Shown here: positions 24,595-34,131 of the stretch, one piece after another
Layout: each line of letters begins with the position of its first letter
Position numbering within the stretch: the first letter of the stretch is position 1
Source of the DNA: Ruegeria marisrubri
GTDB taxonomy: Bacteria > Pseudomonadota > Alphaproteobacteria > Rhodobacterales > Rhodobacteraceae
Direction of reading: 5' to 3'
DNA: 35,072 nucleotides
NCBI RefSeq assembly: GCF_001507595.1
Contig: NZ_LQBQ01000007.1
Location: 1 to 35,072 of the forward strand
The notes under the pieces: model-generated
What the model was told of the DNA's origin: nothing
What the model saw: the letters and a program-made list of their open reading frames with translations, nothing else
The model's database searches: none
Program-made: the position numbers and the translations under genes

Positions 24595-24802
24595 TCAACA
24601 CGCTCCCTGCTCCACATCGCGGTGTGCCTTCGTGGAGGCCGCCCTTGCATTTTGGGTTGGGAACAAATGAGGAATTCTCATCTGATGAAAGACGAGTCCG
24701 CACATTGAAACTACAGTTCTAGAGTTGCTCTGTTCTAGGTGGCCCAATTCAAAGCAGATGCCTGCGCAACTTGTGCATATGCAGCAATTTGATAACATCG
24801 CA

Positions 24803-25519
24803 TCATACGCCGCCGAGATAGCTGGCGAAGATCCTCTCTTCGGATATCAGCTCTGCGGACGGTCCGTGTAACGCGACTTCGCCAGTTTCTAGCACATAGC
24901 CATAGTCGGAGACATTGAGCGCTGCAAGCGCGTTCTGTTCAACCAACAGGACCGAAACGCCATCCTGCCGCAAGTCATGCACGATACGCAGGATCTCTTC
25001 GACAATAAGTGGTGCGAGGCCGAGGCTCGGTTCGTCCAGCATCAGTACTCGTGGTTTCGACATCAATGCACGACCTAGCGCAAGCATCTGCCGCTCGCCC
25101 CCCGACAGTGTGTCCGCCCGCTGGCGACGGCGTTCGGCCAGCCGCGGGAAGCGTTCGTAGACATGGTCGCGTCTGGCGAGCAGCTCCGAACGCGTGGGTC
25201 GCTTCGAATACGCGCCTAGGAGTAAGTTGTCTGAAACGCTCATCTCGCCGAAGAGCTCCCGACTTTCGGGAACGAGGCAGAGGCCGCGGGCTACACGCGC
25301 CTCCACCCCGAGCCCGCCGATAGGTTCGCCATCGAACAAAATTGTCCCGCGCGAGGGCAGAAGGCCTATGCAGGCAGAAAGCAAAGTCGTCTTGCCAGCT
25401 CCGTTCGGACCGATCACCGATACGATCTGACCCTTTTCGAGCTCCAGCGAAACACCGAGAACGGCCTCGACCTGGCCATAACCTACGTGGAGGTCCTTGA
25501 TTTCCAGCAATGCAGTCAT
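24803..25519 (-). CDS. livF: Branched-chain-type ABC transporter ATPase LivF
   Basis: A 238-aa ABC ATPase: Walker [10 protein letters not shown] (about 37-45), signature LSGGERQM, and Walker [15 protein letters not shown]. The form SLGLAPL with [19 protein letters not shown] is typical of LivF. It should power a Liv-type (HAAT) importer together with the fused LivM-LivG protein just upstream, whose stop overlaps this start by 4 nt (ATGA). It is the last gene of the minus-strand operon, about 210 nt from the end of the IS66 element. Confidence 0.93.
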   Translation of the reverse strand: MTALLEIKDLHVGYGQVEAVLGVSLELEKGQIVSVIGPNGAGKTTLLSACIGLLPSRGTILFDGEPIGGLGVEARVARGLCLVPESRELFGEMSVSDNLLLGAYSKRPTRSELLARRDHVYERFPRLAERRRQRADTLSGGERQMLALGRALMSKPRVLMLDEPSLGLAPLIVEEILRIVHDLRQDGVSVLLVEQNALAALNVSDYGYVLETGEVALHGPSAELISEERIFASYLGGV

Positions 25520-27297
25520 GCCGCTTCTCCCAGATAGGCCGCCCGTACTCCGCAGTCGGCGCGGGCGGCGGCGGGGTCTCCCTCAAAGAGCCGGGTGCCG
25601 AAGTTCATTACTACGAGACGATCGACGAGATTCATAACAAACTCCATGTCATGTTCCACGATAAGGATCGTTACACCCTCCTCCCGCAATCGCGCTAGCA
25701 GATCCGACAGCGCTCGTTTCTCGGCTTTTCGCAGACCGGCGGCAGGTTCGTCGAGAATCAGCAACATCGGATCGGAGGCCAGTGAGCGTGCGATCTCGAC
25801 CATGCGCTGAAGCCCCAGTGGCAAGCTACCGGCGTTGTCGAGTTCCCGCTGGCTAAGACCGATGCGGGAAATTTGGTGGCGCGCTTCGGCGAAGATCGAC
25901 GCCTCCTCCGTTGAGTCGAGGTTCAACCCCCCGCGCAGAAACCCCGAACTCGCGCGCGCATGGGCACCAAGTGCCACGTTTTCCAGCACGCTCATCTGCG
26001 GCCGAAGCTTCACGTGCTGAAATGTCCGGGCAATGCCCATGAGTGCGATCTCCTTCTGGGATTTCCCGGAGATTTCTGTGCCGAGAAATTCGATCCGCCC
26101 GCCACTTAGCGGCAGCGTACCAGTGAGCAGGTTGAACATGGTGGACTTGCCGGCGCCGTTGGGGCCGATCAGTCCCACGATCTCACCTGCTGAAATGTCG
26201 AAGCTGACCTCGTTAACCGCGACCAGTCCGCGAAACCGCTTCACAACGCCCTCAACCTTTAGCAGCGGTGCACCCTTCGCGGGCAAGTCGCGGCGCTTAA
26301 GCGAGCTTGCCGTCTCGGCCCAACCTACTTTGTTGCGCACCGGTTTGCGTTCTAACCAGGGTGACAGCACCTTCAGCAAGCCGCCGCGCGCATGATGCAG
26401 CAGCAAAATGAAAAGGATCGAGAACACCACCGACTGGATCTGGGCGGCGTAGTCAGAGAAAATCGGCAGGACGTCCTGCAAAACGCTGCGCAGCGCGATC
26501 ACGACGGTCGCACCGGCAAAGGCGCCCGCGAGGTCCGCAATGCCCCCTACCACCATCATAAAGACGTACTCGATACTTGCGTGCAGCGAAAAGGGCGCGG
26601 GACTGACAAAACGGTTAACGTGAGCGTAGAGCCATCCAGCGATCGCAGCGATCATGGCAGATAGAACAAAGAGCTTCAGCCGCGCGAGGAAGATATCCGC
26701 ACCAAAGCTTGCCAGCAAAACCTTGCCGCCTCGAACTGCACGGAGAACCCGACCGGTACGTGAATCTAGCAGGTTATAGCAGAAAATCGCCACGAGGCCG
26801 ACGAGCGCCCAGATCACATAGAAGGCTGCCACAGGGCTCAGCAGCTCCCAGCCTCCGATCTGAAGCGGTGCGATATCGATGATACCGGAATGGCGACCGA
26901 GCGCAGCGATGTTTCCGAAGAGCAGAGGAACTGAAAGTCCCCAAGCGATAGTACTAAGCGGCAGGTAATGTCCACCCAAACGCAGAGTCAGCGCGCCGAT
27001 AATCAGCGCCGATGTCGCCGTGAAACCGACGGCGAAGAATAGTCCCAACCAAGGCGAGAAACCGAGCGATGTGTTGAGCCAGGCGGATGCATAGGCAGCG
27101 ATACCAACGAAGGCAGCTTGGCCGAACGAAATGACGCCACCAATTCCCGACAGCAAAACGAGGCCCAGCACAACAAGTGTTGCCATGCCGATATCGTTAA
27201 AGAGGGAGACCGTGAAGCGTCCGAACACGTGCGGAGCCAGTATCAGGCCAACGACTGTAAACGCAGCTATGAATCGTAGGGAAAGCTCTCGCTTCAT
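25516..27297 (-). CDS. LivM-LivG fusion: ABC permease plus ATPase
   Basis: A 593-aa protein. Residues 1-320 form a LivM-type permease with multiple membrane segments and the [17 protein letters not shown] and [17 protein letters not shown] motifs. After a linker of about 25 residues, residues 345-593 form a LivG-type ATPase: Walker A GPNGAGKS (378-385), a signature in the LivG style ([13 protein letters not shown]) and Walker [12 protein letters not shown], with a switch histidine in VEHDMEFV. Fused LivM-LivG proteins occur in a minority of HAAT systems. The ATG overlaps the last base of the livH stop codon. Confidence 0.93.
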   Translation of the reverse strand: MKRELSLRFIAAFTVVGLILAPHVFGRFTVSLFNDIGMATLVVLGLVLLSGIGGVISFGQAAFVGIAAYASAWLNTSLGFSPWLGLFFAVGFTATSALIIGALTLRLGGHYLPLSTIAWGLSVPLLFGNIAALGRHSGIIDIAPLQIGGWELLSPVAAFYVIWALVGLVAIFCYNLLDSRTGRVLRAVRGGKVLLASFGADIFLARLKLFVLSAMIAAIAGWLYAHVNRFVSPAPFSLHASIEYVFMMVVGGIADLAGAFAGATVVIALRSVLQDVLPIFSDYAAQIQSVVFSILFILLLHHARGGLLKVLSPWLERKPVRNKVGWAETASSLKRRDLPAKGAPLLKVEGVVKRFRGLVAVNEVSFDISAGEIVGLIGPNGAGKSTMFNLLTGTLPLSGGRIEFLGTEISGKSQKEIALMGIARTFQHVKLRPQMSVLENVALGAHARASSGFLRGGLNLDSTEEASIFAEARHQISRIGLSQRELDNAGSLPLGLQRMVEIARSLASDPMLLILDEPAAGLRKAEKRALSDLLARLREEGVTILIVEHDMEFVMNLVDRLVVMNFGTRLFEGDPAAARADCGVRAAYLGEAA

Positions 27298-28349
27298 TAG
27301 ACTTCCTCCTCAGCATCGTCTTCGGCGTGGGTCGAGAAATGTGACCGGACGAGAAGCGCGGGAATTAGCAAGGAAAAGACGATGACATCCTTCATTGCGC
27401 CGTTCCAGAACGAGGCGAAGCTTTCCAGCAGCCCAACTGCCAGCGAGCCAAGCGCGGTCAATGGATAGCTGCTCAGCCCACCGATAATGGCGCCGACGAA
27501 GGCTTTGAGCCCGATTGCAAGACCGGAGTCGTAATACATCGTCGTGGCGGGTGCGATCAGGATGCCGACAAAACCGGCAAGCAGCGAGGCGAGGCAGAAC
27601 GTCACAGTGGCGGTTGCCGCTGGGCGTATGCCCACGAGCTGCGCACCGACCCGGTTCAGTGCTGTGGCCCGCAATGCCTTACCGATCATTGTGCGCTCAA
27701 AGGCGACGAAGAACAGTGCCGCAAGCACCAGTGACGCTCCGATCATAAGCAGGATCTGGTAGCTCGCAGTGATTCCGGGCAGGACTTCAATTGCGCCGCG
27801 CAGGAAGGGTTGGGTTCGGAAGCCCTCAGGACCGAAGAATAGCAAGCCCAAGCCTGACAGGAGGAAATGCATGACTAGAGCTGCAATCAGGAGAACCAGC
27901 ACCGAAGCATCGGCAATCGGATGGAAGACAAGCCGTGCCATCAGCGGAGTGATCGGAACCACGAGTGCCAGCGCAAGGAGAACGGTTAGGTACGTGGGAA
28001 GGTCGCCTCCGGCCAGCAGCATGGCCGGAAGACAAGGTAGGAGCGGAAGGAGCCCCCAATTCAGCACCGTGCGCGGGATCGCGGCATGCGTGCCCTGACG
28101 AATCAAACGAACGATCTCGACCAGTACCGTCAGTGCAGCGAGCGTCGCGACAAGCGCTATCGTGGGCGGAATGCGTCCTGTTTCAAGATACGCTAGCGTC
28201 AGCGCCCCGAAGACCGCAATGTCTCCGAAAGGCACGAAGATCACGCGCGTTACCGAAAAGACAAGAACCAGACCCAGACCGGCCAGCAGGTAGATCGAGG
28301 CAGCACCCAGGCCATCGACAGTGAGGATCATGGCTATATCCCAAGACAT
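27297..28349 (-). CDS. livH: Branched-chain-type ABC transporter permease LivH
   Basis: A 350-aa membrane protein (about eight segments) of the LivH type. Markers are the N-terminal LTVDGLGAASIYLLAGLGLVL, and GKALRATALNRVGAQLVGI followed by TVTFCLASLLAGFVGIL and GLKAFVGAIIGGLSSYP. ATG 28349 (MSWDIAMIL) has AAGGAG about 5 nt upstream and matches the family N-terminus; the longer frame to 28457 has no support. An extra polar/hydrophobic segment at about residues 60-115 makes it longer than the usual 290-310 aa. Confidence 0.9.
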   Translation of the reverse strand: MSWDIAMILTVDGLGAASIYLLAGLGLVLVFSVTRVIFVPFGDIAVFGALTLAYLETGRIPPTIALVATLAALTVLVEIVRLIRQGTHAAIPRTVLNWGLLPLLPCLPAMLLAGGDLPTYLTVLLALALVVPITPLMARLVFHPIADASVLVLLIAALVMHFLLSGLGLLFFGPEGFRTQPFLRGAIEVLPGITASYQILLMIGASLVLAALFFVAFERTMIGKALRATALNRVGAQLVGIRPAATATVTFCLASLLAGFVGILIAPATTMYYDSGLAIGLKAFVGAIIGGLSSYPLTALGSLAVGLLESFASFWNGAMKDVIVFSLLIPALLVRSHFSTHAEDDAEEEV

Positions 28350-28387
28350 GACGGCTCCTTCCATTGTTCGAGGTTTCAAAGAATGCC

Positions 28388-28402
28388 GCGGGTTACTCCC
28401 GC
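28388..28402 (-). other. Small hairpin over the stop codon of the binding-protein gene
   Basis: GCGGG/CCCGC with a 5-nt loop covers the TAA of the binding-protein gene just before livH. It is not followed by a T-run. It may modulate message between the binding protein and permease, but a 5-bp stem is weak evidence. Confidence 0.35.
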
Positions 28403-29562
28403 AACATCCACTTCCCGTCTTGCAATTCGACCATAACAACCGATCGAGTGTCGGCACCGTAGGGCGAACCCTCGGTGAAGTTCAGCACCCCGTGGGTCAC
28501 CGGCAGTTCATTGGTCGCGAAGATCGCGTCGCGTAGCGCGGTTCGGAAATCGGGAGTGCCGGGCTCGATGTCAGCCGGGACCCGCTCGGCAGCATCGGCG
28601 ATGATGCGCCAGACATCAAAGGCATAGGCCGAAAATGCATCGGGCTCGTCATCTTCGCCATAAACCGCCCGGTACGCATCCTTAAAGGTCTGCGCGACCG
28701 CCTTGCTGGGATGACTGTCCGGAAGCTGTTCGGCGACCACGATCGGTCCGGTCGGGGCGCGCAGTCCGTTGGCCGCGGGTCCGGCCACGCGAACGAAATC
28801 CGGATTGATGATGCCATGCGTTCCGTAGATGGCGCCGGTGAAACCACGATCACTGAGCGCGAGGTAAGGGAGCGCGCCGGGCGTCCCGGCGGTCCCGCCA
28901 ATGACCGCTTCGGGTGCTCCGGACACGATCCTGAGTACCTGCCCGGTCACGGAAGTGTCCGAACGAGCATAGCGTTCGTCGGAAATGATCTCCATTCCGT
29001 TCTTTTCTGCCGCTGCATTTAACATGCCAAAGGCTAGATCGCCCCAGCTGTCGGAAAACCCGATATACCCGACGCTCTTGATCCCGGCATTGGCCATGTC
29101 GTCGACCACAGCATTCAGCATTAGATCGGCAGGTTGCGCGGTCGTCACTGCCCACTCCGCATCCTTACCGGACAGAAAGAGCGGCGTGTAGGAGATGTAG
29201 GGAACCTGGGCCTCGCGGCTGAGCGACGCCAGAGCCATTGCTCCGGGAACGCCACTTGTGCCGACAAGCACGTCGACATTGTCGGACTCGATCAGCTTGC
29301 GTCCGTTGCGGATCGATTGGGAAGGGTCAGAAGCGTCGTCGAGCTGGATCACCTCGATATTGTGGCCGCCCGCGGTCGGAAAGGCGTGCTGGCCGGCGGC
29401 GATGCCTTTGGCCGTCGGAATTCCCTGTGAGGCGATTGGACCGGAAAGGGCAGTGATGAATCCGACCTTAATGGTCTCGGCTGAAAGTGCCGTAGCTGAG
29501 ATTGCGCCGCCGAGCGCTACCGTGCTGGCGAGAAGCAGGCGTCTGGTAATACTATGGGTCAT
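28393..29562 (-). CDS. Liv-type ABC transporter substrate-binding protein
   Basis: A 389-aa periplasmic binding protein of the LivK/Peripla_BP_6 type. A signal sequence with a twin-arginine-like start (SITRRLLLAS) ends near ALSAET. Then come IKVGFITALSGPIASQG (first lobe), DDASDPSQSIRNGRKLIES, VLVGTSGVPGAMAL and the YIGFSDSWGDLAFG hinge region. Such proteins bind amino acids, amides or aromatic acids, and the ligand cannot be assigned. ATG 29562 has AGGGAG upstream. It lies between the CoxG-like gene (32 nt) and livH (43 nt), so substrate uptake and the Mo hydroxylase are encoded together. Confidence 0.92.
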   Translation of the reverse strand: MTHSITRRLLLASTVALGGAISATALSAETIKVGFITALSGPIASQGIPTAKGIAAGQHAFPTAGGHNIEVIQLDDASDPSQSIRNGRKLIESDNVDVLVGTSGVPGAMALASLSREAQVPYISYTPLFLSGKDAEWAVTTAQPADLMLNAVVDDMANAGIKSVGYIGFSDSWGDLAFGMLNAAAEKNGMEIISDERYARSDTSVTGQVLRIVSGAPEAVIGGTAGTPGALPYLALSDRGFTGAIYGTHGIINPDFVRVAGPAANGLRAPTGPIVVAEQLPDSHPSKAVAQTFKDAYRAVYGEDDEPDAFSAYAFDVWRIIADAAERVPADIEPGTPDFRTALRDAIFATNELPVTHGVLNFTEGSPYGADTRSVVMVELQDGKWMLRE

Positions 29563-29594
29563 GTTGGTGTCTCCCTGGTTTGCAGTCATTTCTG

Positions 29595-30344
29595 TCATTG
29601 CGCGGATTGCTGCCGCGCCAGTTGTTGGTCGAGCCAGTCAAGGCAGGTTTGGGTCTGGGACGCCGGGCAATGCAGCACGATCACAGCATCGCCTTGGCGA
29701 AACTCCAAATGCGTCTCATTCTCCCCGCCTGACCATTTCCGACGCAGCCGGCCCAAGATTCCTCGGGATTCTGTGTCCGGCTCACTCGGCGGCCTGGAGG
29801 CGGTTGCAGCGCCGTCCGTTGCGGATTGGACATCGATCTTGCCGACCTTTTCTGGAGGTTGCTTCGCATCACTTGGTGATGGTGCCTCGACTGTCTTCTC
29901 TCCGGCTAGTACTGCGGCGAGTTCCGTGCAGAACTGCTTCCACATTGACTTGGCTTTTGTGCGCATTGGGTTGAGGCCTAGTGTTCCTAGGCGGCCGAAG
30001 ATCGTGGTTTTGGTCGTGACGCGAAGCTCCGTCTGGCCATGATCGATTTTGTTCAGCGTCATCTCAGCTACGCTTTCAACTGCGCTGCCCACGGAATTGT
30101 CTTCGCCTTTGGCCTCGCAGCGCAGGCGTTTTGGTGGCTCAGTCTCGGTGATATGGGTGTAGATATCGAATTTCGCGTTGATGAAGGCGATTTTCACCTT
30201 GATCGTTGCGCGGTATTCCGTATCGCTGAGAACCTCGACCGACTGCATGCCTGGGACGCATGCCGCCATGAGGTGCGGGTTCAACAAGACTTCCCAAAGC
30301 TGTTCCGGCGTCGTGTCGAAAGTATGGGTCAGTTCAAGTTCCAT
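29595..30344 (-). CDS. CoxG-like SRPBCC-domain protein
   Basis: A 249-aa protein. Residues 1-145 form a CoxG-type SRPBCC lipid/ligand-binding domain, with the typical start MELELTHTFDTTPEQLWEVL and the LLNPHLMAACVPG and GRLGTLGLNPMRTKAKSMW segments. A low-complexity proline/serine linker follows (about 150-190), then a short C-terminal amphipathic part. CoxG proteins accompany carbon-monoxide-dehydrogenase-type Mo enzymes and have been linked to membrane attachment or quinone contact. The start at 30344 lies inside the end of the small-subunit gene (11-nt overlap) with GGAGAAG upstream. Confidence 0.88.
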   Translation of the reverse strand: MELELTHTFDTTPEQLWEVLLNPHLMAACVPGMQSVEVLSDTEYRATIKVKIAFINAKFDIYTHITETEPPKRLRCEAKGEDNSVGSAVESVAEMTLNKIDHGQTELRVTTKTTIFGRLGTLGLNPMRTKAKSMWKQFCTELAAVLAGEKTVEAPSPSDAKQPPEKVGKIDVQSATDGAATASRPPSEPDTESRGILGRLRRKWSGGENETHLEFRQGDAVIVLHCPASQTQTCLDWLDQQLARQQSAQ

Positions 30345-30813
30345 GCATCTTCTCCGAAGCGTCGAGGATTGCGTCGACAATTCCCTGATAGCCGGTGCAA
30401 CGGCATAGGTTGCCTGACAAGTTTTTGCGGATCGTTGCCACGTCAGGGCGCGATGTTCGCGCTAAAAGGTCGCTGGCGGCCATCAGGAAACCTGGCGTGC
30501 AGTAGCCGCACTGCAGCCCACCGCACTCCATAAAACTTTTCTGCAAGGGGCTCGGTGCGCCGTCGCAAGCCAGCCCTTCGACCGTGGTCAGACTGCAGCC
30601 ATTCATCTGGATGGCAAGGCTGAGGCATGATTTGACCACGTCGCCGTCCACAAGAACGGAGCAGGCGCCGCAGACGCCTGTCTCGCAACCGCGTTTTGTA
30701 CCGGTCAGCGCGAGATCGTCGCGCAGGAAATCTGACAAGAGGCGGTTCGGACGCACGTCTGCTTCGACGGCCTCACCGTTGATTTCGAGCGAGATGCGAT
30801 TCTTGGCCATCAT
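30334..30813 (-). CDS. Molybdenum hydroxylase small [2Fe-2S] subunit
   Basis: A 159-aa iron-sulfur subunit of the xanthine dehydrogenase/CO dehydrogenase family. The plant-type [2Fe-2S] cluster is held by C43, C48, C51 and C63 (GCETGVCGAC). The second cluster uses C102, C105, C137 and C139 (QCGYCTPG, NLCRCTGY). It carries electrons from the Mo centre to the FAD subunit. The ATG at 30813 overlaps the medium-subunit stop (ATGA) and has AAGGAG 5 nt upstream. Confidence 0.94.
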   Translation of the reverse strand: MMAKNRISLEINGEAVEADVRPNRLLSDFLRDDLALTGTKRGCETGVCGACSVLVDGDVVKSCLSLAIQMNGCSLTTVEGLACDGAPSPLQKSFMECGGLQCGYCTPGFLMAASDLLARTSRPDVATIRKNLSGNLCRCTGYQGIVDAILDASEKMHGT

Positions 30814-31685
30814 TCGGTCTCCTTCCAGTCGAGGTTTGCGGCTTCCGCCACCAGCCGCCGCGTCAGCGCCCGAACCACCTGACGGCGGAACCCTTCGTCG
30901 CCGCGCCCATCTGAAATCGGGAACATTTCCTCGGCAGCGCGATCAGCCGCCTCGGCGGCCACTTCTGCCGTGACAGACCTGCCCGAAAGGTAATCCTGCA
31001 CGCCGTCGAGCAGTTGCGGCGCGGGCGTTGCGGCGCCGACGATCAGGCGGACATCCTCGAACGCACCACCCCGGTTGCGCACGGCAAGCGCGAGGTTGGC
31101 GACAGGCCGATGTTCGGCTGGGGTCCGCAGATGCCGACGGTAGAACGTGGTGACCTCCTGATCGGGCGGCGGCAGTCGTATCTGGGTCAGGATCTCGCCC
31201 GGCTCCATGGCGACGGTAAAATAGTCGACGTTGAATTCGTCCATTGGGATCCGGCGAGCGCCGTGTTGACCCTTGATGGTCAGTTCAGCGCCCAAGGCAA
31301 GCAAACAGGCAGGCGGATCAGTCGACGGGTCTGCATAGCACAGATTGCCACCAATGGTGGCTTGGTTCCGAACCTGTGGATTTGCCAATCCACCCGCCAT
31401 TTCTGCGACCACCGGGTAATGCTGGCGTACGATTTTGGACCGGGCAATGTCATTGTGTCGGGCCATGGCGCCAATTAGTAGCCCCTCCTTAGGGTCGAAC
31501 CGGATTGCGCGCATCTCTTCAAGCTGGCCGAGCGACACGAGAACCCCCGGGGCCATCATCCGCTGCCGTAACGCCAGAATAAGCGCGGTTCCGCCTGCGA
31601 AAACACACGCCTCCTCCCCATGATCGGCGAGCATCGCGGTCGCTTCGGATACCGTGCGCGGTTCGAGATAGTGAAAGTCACGCAT
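30810..31685 (-). CDS. Molybdenum hydroxylase FAD-binding medium subunit
   Basis: A 291-aa FAD subunit of the CoxM/XdhB type. FAD motifs are visible at VFAGGTALI (about 28-36) and ATIGGNLCYADPSTDPP (about 109-125), and a C-terminal CO_deh_flav_C domain follows. The 4Fe-4S insertion of 4-hydroxybenzoyl-CoA reductase beta subunits is absent. It receives electrons from the iron-sulfur subunit and passes them to NAD+, a quinone or oxygen. Its start overlaps the large-subunit stop by 8 nt. Confidence 0.93.
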   Translation of the reverse strand: MRDFHYLEPRTVSEATAMLADHGEEACVFAGGTALILALRQRMMAPGVLVSLGQLEEMRAIRFDPKEGLLIGAMARHNDIARSKIVRQHYPVVAEMAGGLANPQVRNQATIGGNLCYADPSTDPPACLLALGAELTIKGQHGARRIPMDEFNVDYFTVAMEPGEILTQIRLPPPDQEVTTFYRRHLRTPAEHRPVANLALAVRNRGGAFEDVRLIVGAATPAPQLLDGVQDYLSGRSVTAEVAAEAADRAAEEMFPISDGRGDEGFRRQVVRALTRRLVAEAANLDWKETE

Positions 31686-33960
31686 CGCGCTTCTCCTTCT
31701 GTGCTGCTATAGCGGCGAGGATCTTCTCGGGTGTGATCGGCAGATCGGTGATCCGCACACCGATAGCGTCGAACACTGCATTGGCGATGGCCGGCGCGCC
31801 GGGCAGAATCGCAGTTTCGCTTGCACCCTTGGCGCCCAACGGGCCGTTCGGGTCCATCGACTCCACGATTGAGCTGTGCATCTCCGGCACCGAGTCGGCG
31901 GTTGGCATAGTGTAGTCGGCGAGATTGCCGTTCATCAGCCGACCCTCTTCGAACTGAAGCTCTTCGCAAAGCGTCCATCCGATAGCCTGTACAGCTGCAC
32001 CATTGGATTGGCCGTGGACAGCCAGAGGATTGATCGCCTTGCCGCAGTCGTCTGAAAGCCAGCTCTCGATCAGTCGCACTTGCCCAGTTTCGGTATCCAC
32101 CTCGACCTCCACAGCCTGAGCGGCAAAGGAATAGGCTGGCGCGATGTTTCCGTAGTGGTCCCCATCCATCATCACCGTGTCTGGATCATGGGTCGCCTTG
32201 ATATGAATTCCTTCTCCACCATGCCGGAAAATGTGATAACGGCAGATATCGGGCAGCTTTGCGAAATGGTTGGCATTGCTCGTCGACTGCACCACTCCAT
32301 CTTCGATGGTTAGGTCGATGGCGTCGCAACCCAACTTTTCAGCGGCCGCGGCGAGGATTGTCTCTCGCGCTTCTCGAGCTGCCTTAATCATGGCTTTCCC
32401 GGCGTTGATCGTCACACGCGACGCGATGGAGCCCAGGCAGTAAGGCGTGAAGTCGGTATCGGGTGTCTGCACGCTGACATGCGACAGAGGCACGCCAAGT
32501 TCGTGGGCGCAGATCTGGCTCAGCATCGTGTTGGAGCCTTGACCCACATCCGCTTCCGACGTGAGGACTACTACTCGACCGTCTTCGTTAACTTTTAACA
32601 CAATGGTGGAGCCGTCCCAATTCCCCATGGTGCGGTTCCCGCTCACATGCATCGCGGCTGCCATCCCGATGCCCCGTCGTAGCACTCCGCGCTGTTTTGG
32701 CCGGGAGCGTTTCTCCGTCCAGCCGATGGCGCCTTCGATCTGGTTCAAGCATTCCGGCAGACCACAACTGCCGATCTTCCAACCGTGGATGCTCAGGTCG
32801 CCAGTTCGTATCGCGTTCTGCCTGTGCAACTCGATTGGGTCGATCCCGGCTAAATCCGCCATTGCTGTAAGGTGACTGTTGAGCGCGAATGCCATCTGCG
32901 TCCCGCCAAACCCGCGAAAGGCGCCGCGCGGCATTGTGTGTGTGTAGACCAATTGCGCGTGCGACCGCGTGTGCTCCAGCCGCTGCATGTTATCGCTGCG
33001 CATCGCGGTCACCAGCATAACTTCGGGGGCTAGGCCGGCATAGGCACCACAGTCAGCTCGGATGCTTACGTCCTTGGCCGTAATTCTGCCGTCGCGGGTC
33101 ATCCCCATTTTGAGGCGGATTTTCATTGGCACACTGAACGCGCCCGAAAGCATGTCGTCGATGCGGCTGAGACACAGCCTTACAGGACGATCTGTTGCGG
33201 CGGCCAGAAATCCGGCGATGACGCTGCTACGCTCTTCGATGATCTTGCCGCCGAAACCGCCGCCCACCGTCGGCTGGACCACCCGCACTGTGGAAACCGG
33301 ACGATCCAGCGCCTCTGCGAGCCGTTGGCGGGCTAGGAACACCGATTGGGTCGCGGTCCATACTGTCAGCTTGCCACTGCCATCGGTCGTCGCGAGCGTA
33401 GCCATCGGCTCCATGTAACCGGGATATTGCGAATGAGTGGTGTAGGTCTCTTCGTGCACGATGTCGGCCTCGGCAAAAGCGGAGTCGACGTCTCCACGCA
33501 CGATCCCGATTTCGTCGGCCAGATTGCCGCCGGGGTGCACCTTTACTGCGTTCGGCTCCAATGCTTGCGAAGGATCGATCAGAGCCGGCAGCGGTTCGTA
33601 CTCGACGCGGATCAGGTCTAGTGCCTCTTCGGCAGTATCTTCGTCTATGGCGACAACCGCCGCAATTTCTTCGCCTACGAACCGAACGACCTCCCGCGCA
33701 AGGACATGCTGTTGTTTGTGCTTCACTCCCCAAGCGCGTTGCGGAACGTCGTCCCCGGTGAAAACGGCTCGGACGCCTGGTAGCGCAATTGCGCGCGACA
33801 CATCGACGTTAAGGATCCGTGCATGGGCGTGCGGGCTGCGCAAAAGCTTGGCGTGTAGCATTCCCGCGATTTTGAGGTCGCCAGCATATGTCGCGCGACC
33901 CAACGCTTTTTCTTGCGACGTCACCTGGGGGGTCGGGAGTCCGGGGGCGAATGCGTTCAT
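31678..33960 (-). CDS. Molybdenum hydroxylase large (Mo-cofactor) subunit
   Basis: A 760-aa subunit of the xanthine dehydrogenase family with the aldehyde-oxidase a/b hammerhead domain (about 18-125) and the Mo-pterin domain after it. GGGFGGK lies at 233-239, PRGAFRGFGGTQ at 344-355, and the catalytic glutamate is E715 in GAKGASE. The form I CO dehydrogenase loop AYxCSFR is absent, so it is not expected to oxidise CO. The loop it has is closer to purine, nicotinate or aromatic hydroxylases and aldehyde dehydrogenases. AAAGGA lies upstream of the ATG. It is the first gene of the operon. No insertion or maturation gene (XdhC/CoxD type) is seen in the window. Confidence 0.94.
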   Translation of the reverse strand: MNAFAPGLPTPQVTSQEKALGRATYAGDLKIAGMLHAKLLRSPHAHARILNVDVSRAIALPGVRAVFTGDDVPQRAWGVKHKQQHVLAREVVRFVGEEIAAVVAIDEDTAEEALDLIRVEYEPLPALIDPSQALEPNAVKVHPGGNLADEIGIVRGDVDSAFAEADIVHEETYTTHSQYPGYMEPMATLATTDGSGKLTVWTATQSVFLARQRLAEALDRPVSTVRVVQPTVGGGFGGKIIEERSSVIAGFLAAATDRPVRLCLSRIDDMLSGAFSVPMKIRLKMGMTRDGRITAKDVSIRADCGAYAGLAPEVMLVTAMRSDNMQRLEHTRSHAQLVYTHTMPRGAFRGFGGTQMAFALNSHLTAMADLAGIDPIELHRQNAIRTGDLSIHGWKIGSCGLPECLNQIEGAIGWTEKRSRPKQRGVLRRGIGMAAAMHVSGNRTMGNWDGSTIVLKVNEDGRVVVLTSEADVGQGSNTMLSQICAHELGVPLSHVSVQTPDTDFTPYCLGSIASRVTINAGKAMIKAAREARETILAAAAEKLGCDAIDLTIEDGVVQSTSNANHFAKLPDICRYHIFRHGGEGIHIKATHDPDTVMMDGDHYGNIAPAYSFAAQAVEVEVDTETGQVRLIESWLSDDCGKAINPLAVHGQSNGAAVQAIGWTLCEELQFEEGRLMNGNLADYTMPTADSVPEMHSSIVESMDPNGPLGAKGASETAILPGAPAIANAVFDAIGVRITDLPITPEKILAAIAAQKEKRDA

Positions 33961-34131
33961 CGGCGTTCCTTTGCCATTGCGTCCATCGGAAAGTCTCTAG
34001 TTCGCGACGGGGGTGATCAGGTTTTGTTGACTAATCAATATATATTTACGTTGACCATATTTTGTTGTTCTGTCAACATAAATGCTTGACCGCTGGGGAG
34101 GGCTGCAAGTGCTTGAAAAGAAAGGAAGCCA
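33961..34131. promoter_or_regulatory. Divergent MarR/Mo-hydroxylase control region with repeated GTTGAC sites
   Basis: An AT-rich 171-nt region between the divergent starts. GTTGAC occurs at 34026-34031 and 34050-34055, and its inverse GTCAAC at 34072-34077; the first overlaps the dyad TTGACTAATCAA (34028-34039). The outer inverted copy supplies TTGACA on the minus strand, a possible -35 box. MarR proteins bind such dyads in the region shared with their target operon, so this is a likely operator. Confidence 0.55.

Noticed and set aside
31678..33960. Identification as the large subunit of aerobic CO dehydrogenase (CoxL)
   Set aside because: The form I active-site loop AYxCSFR is not present; the corresponding loop reads PRGAFRGFGG.
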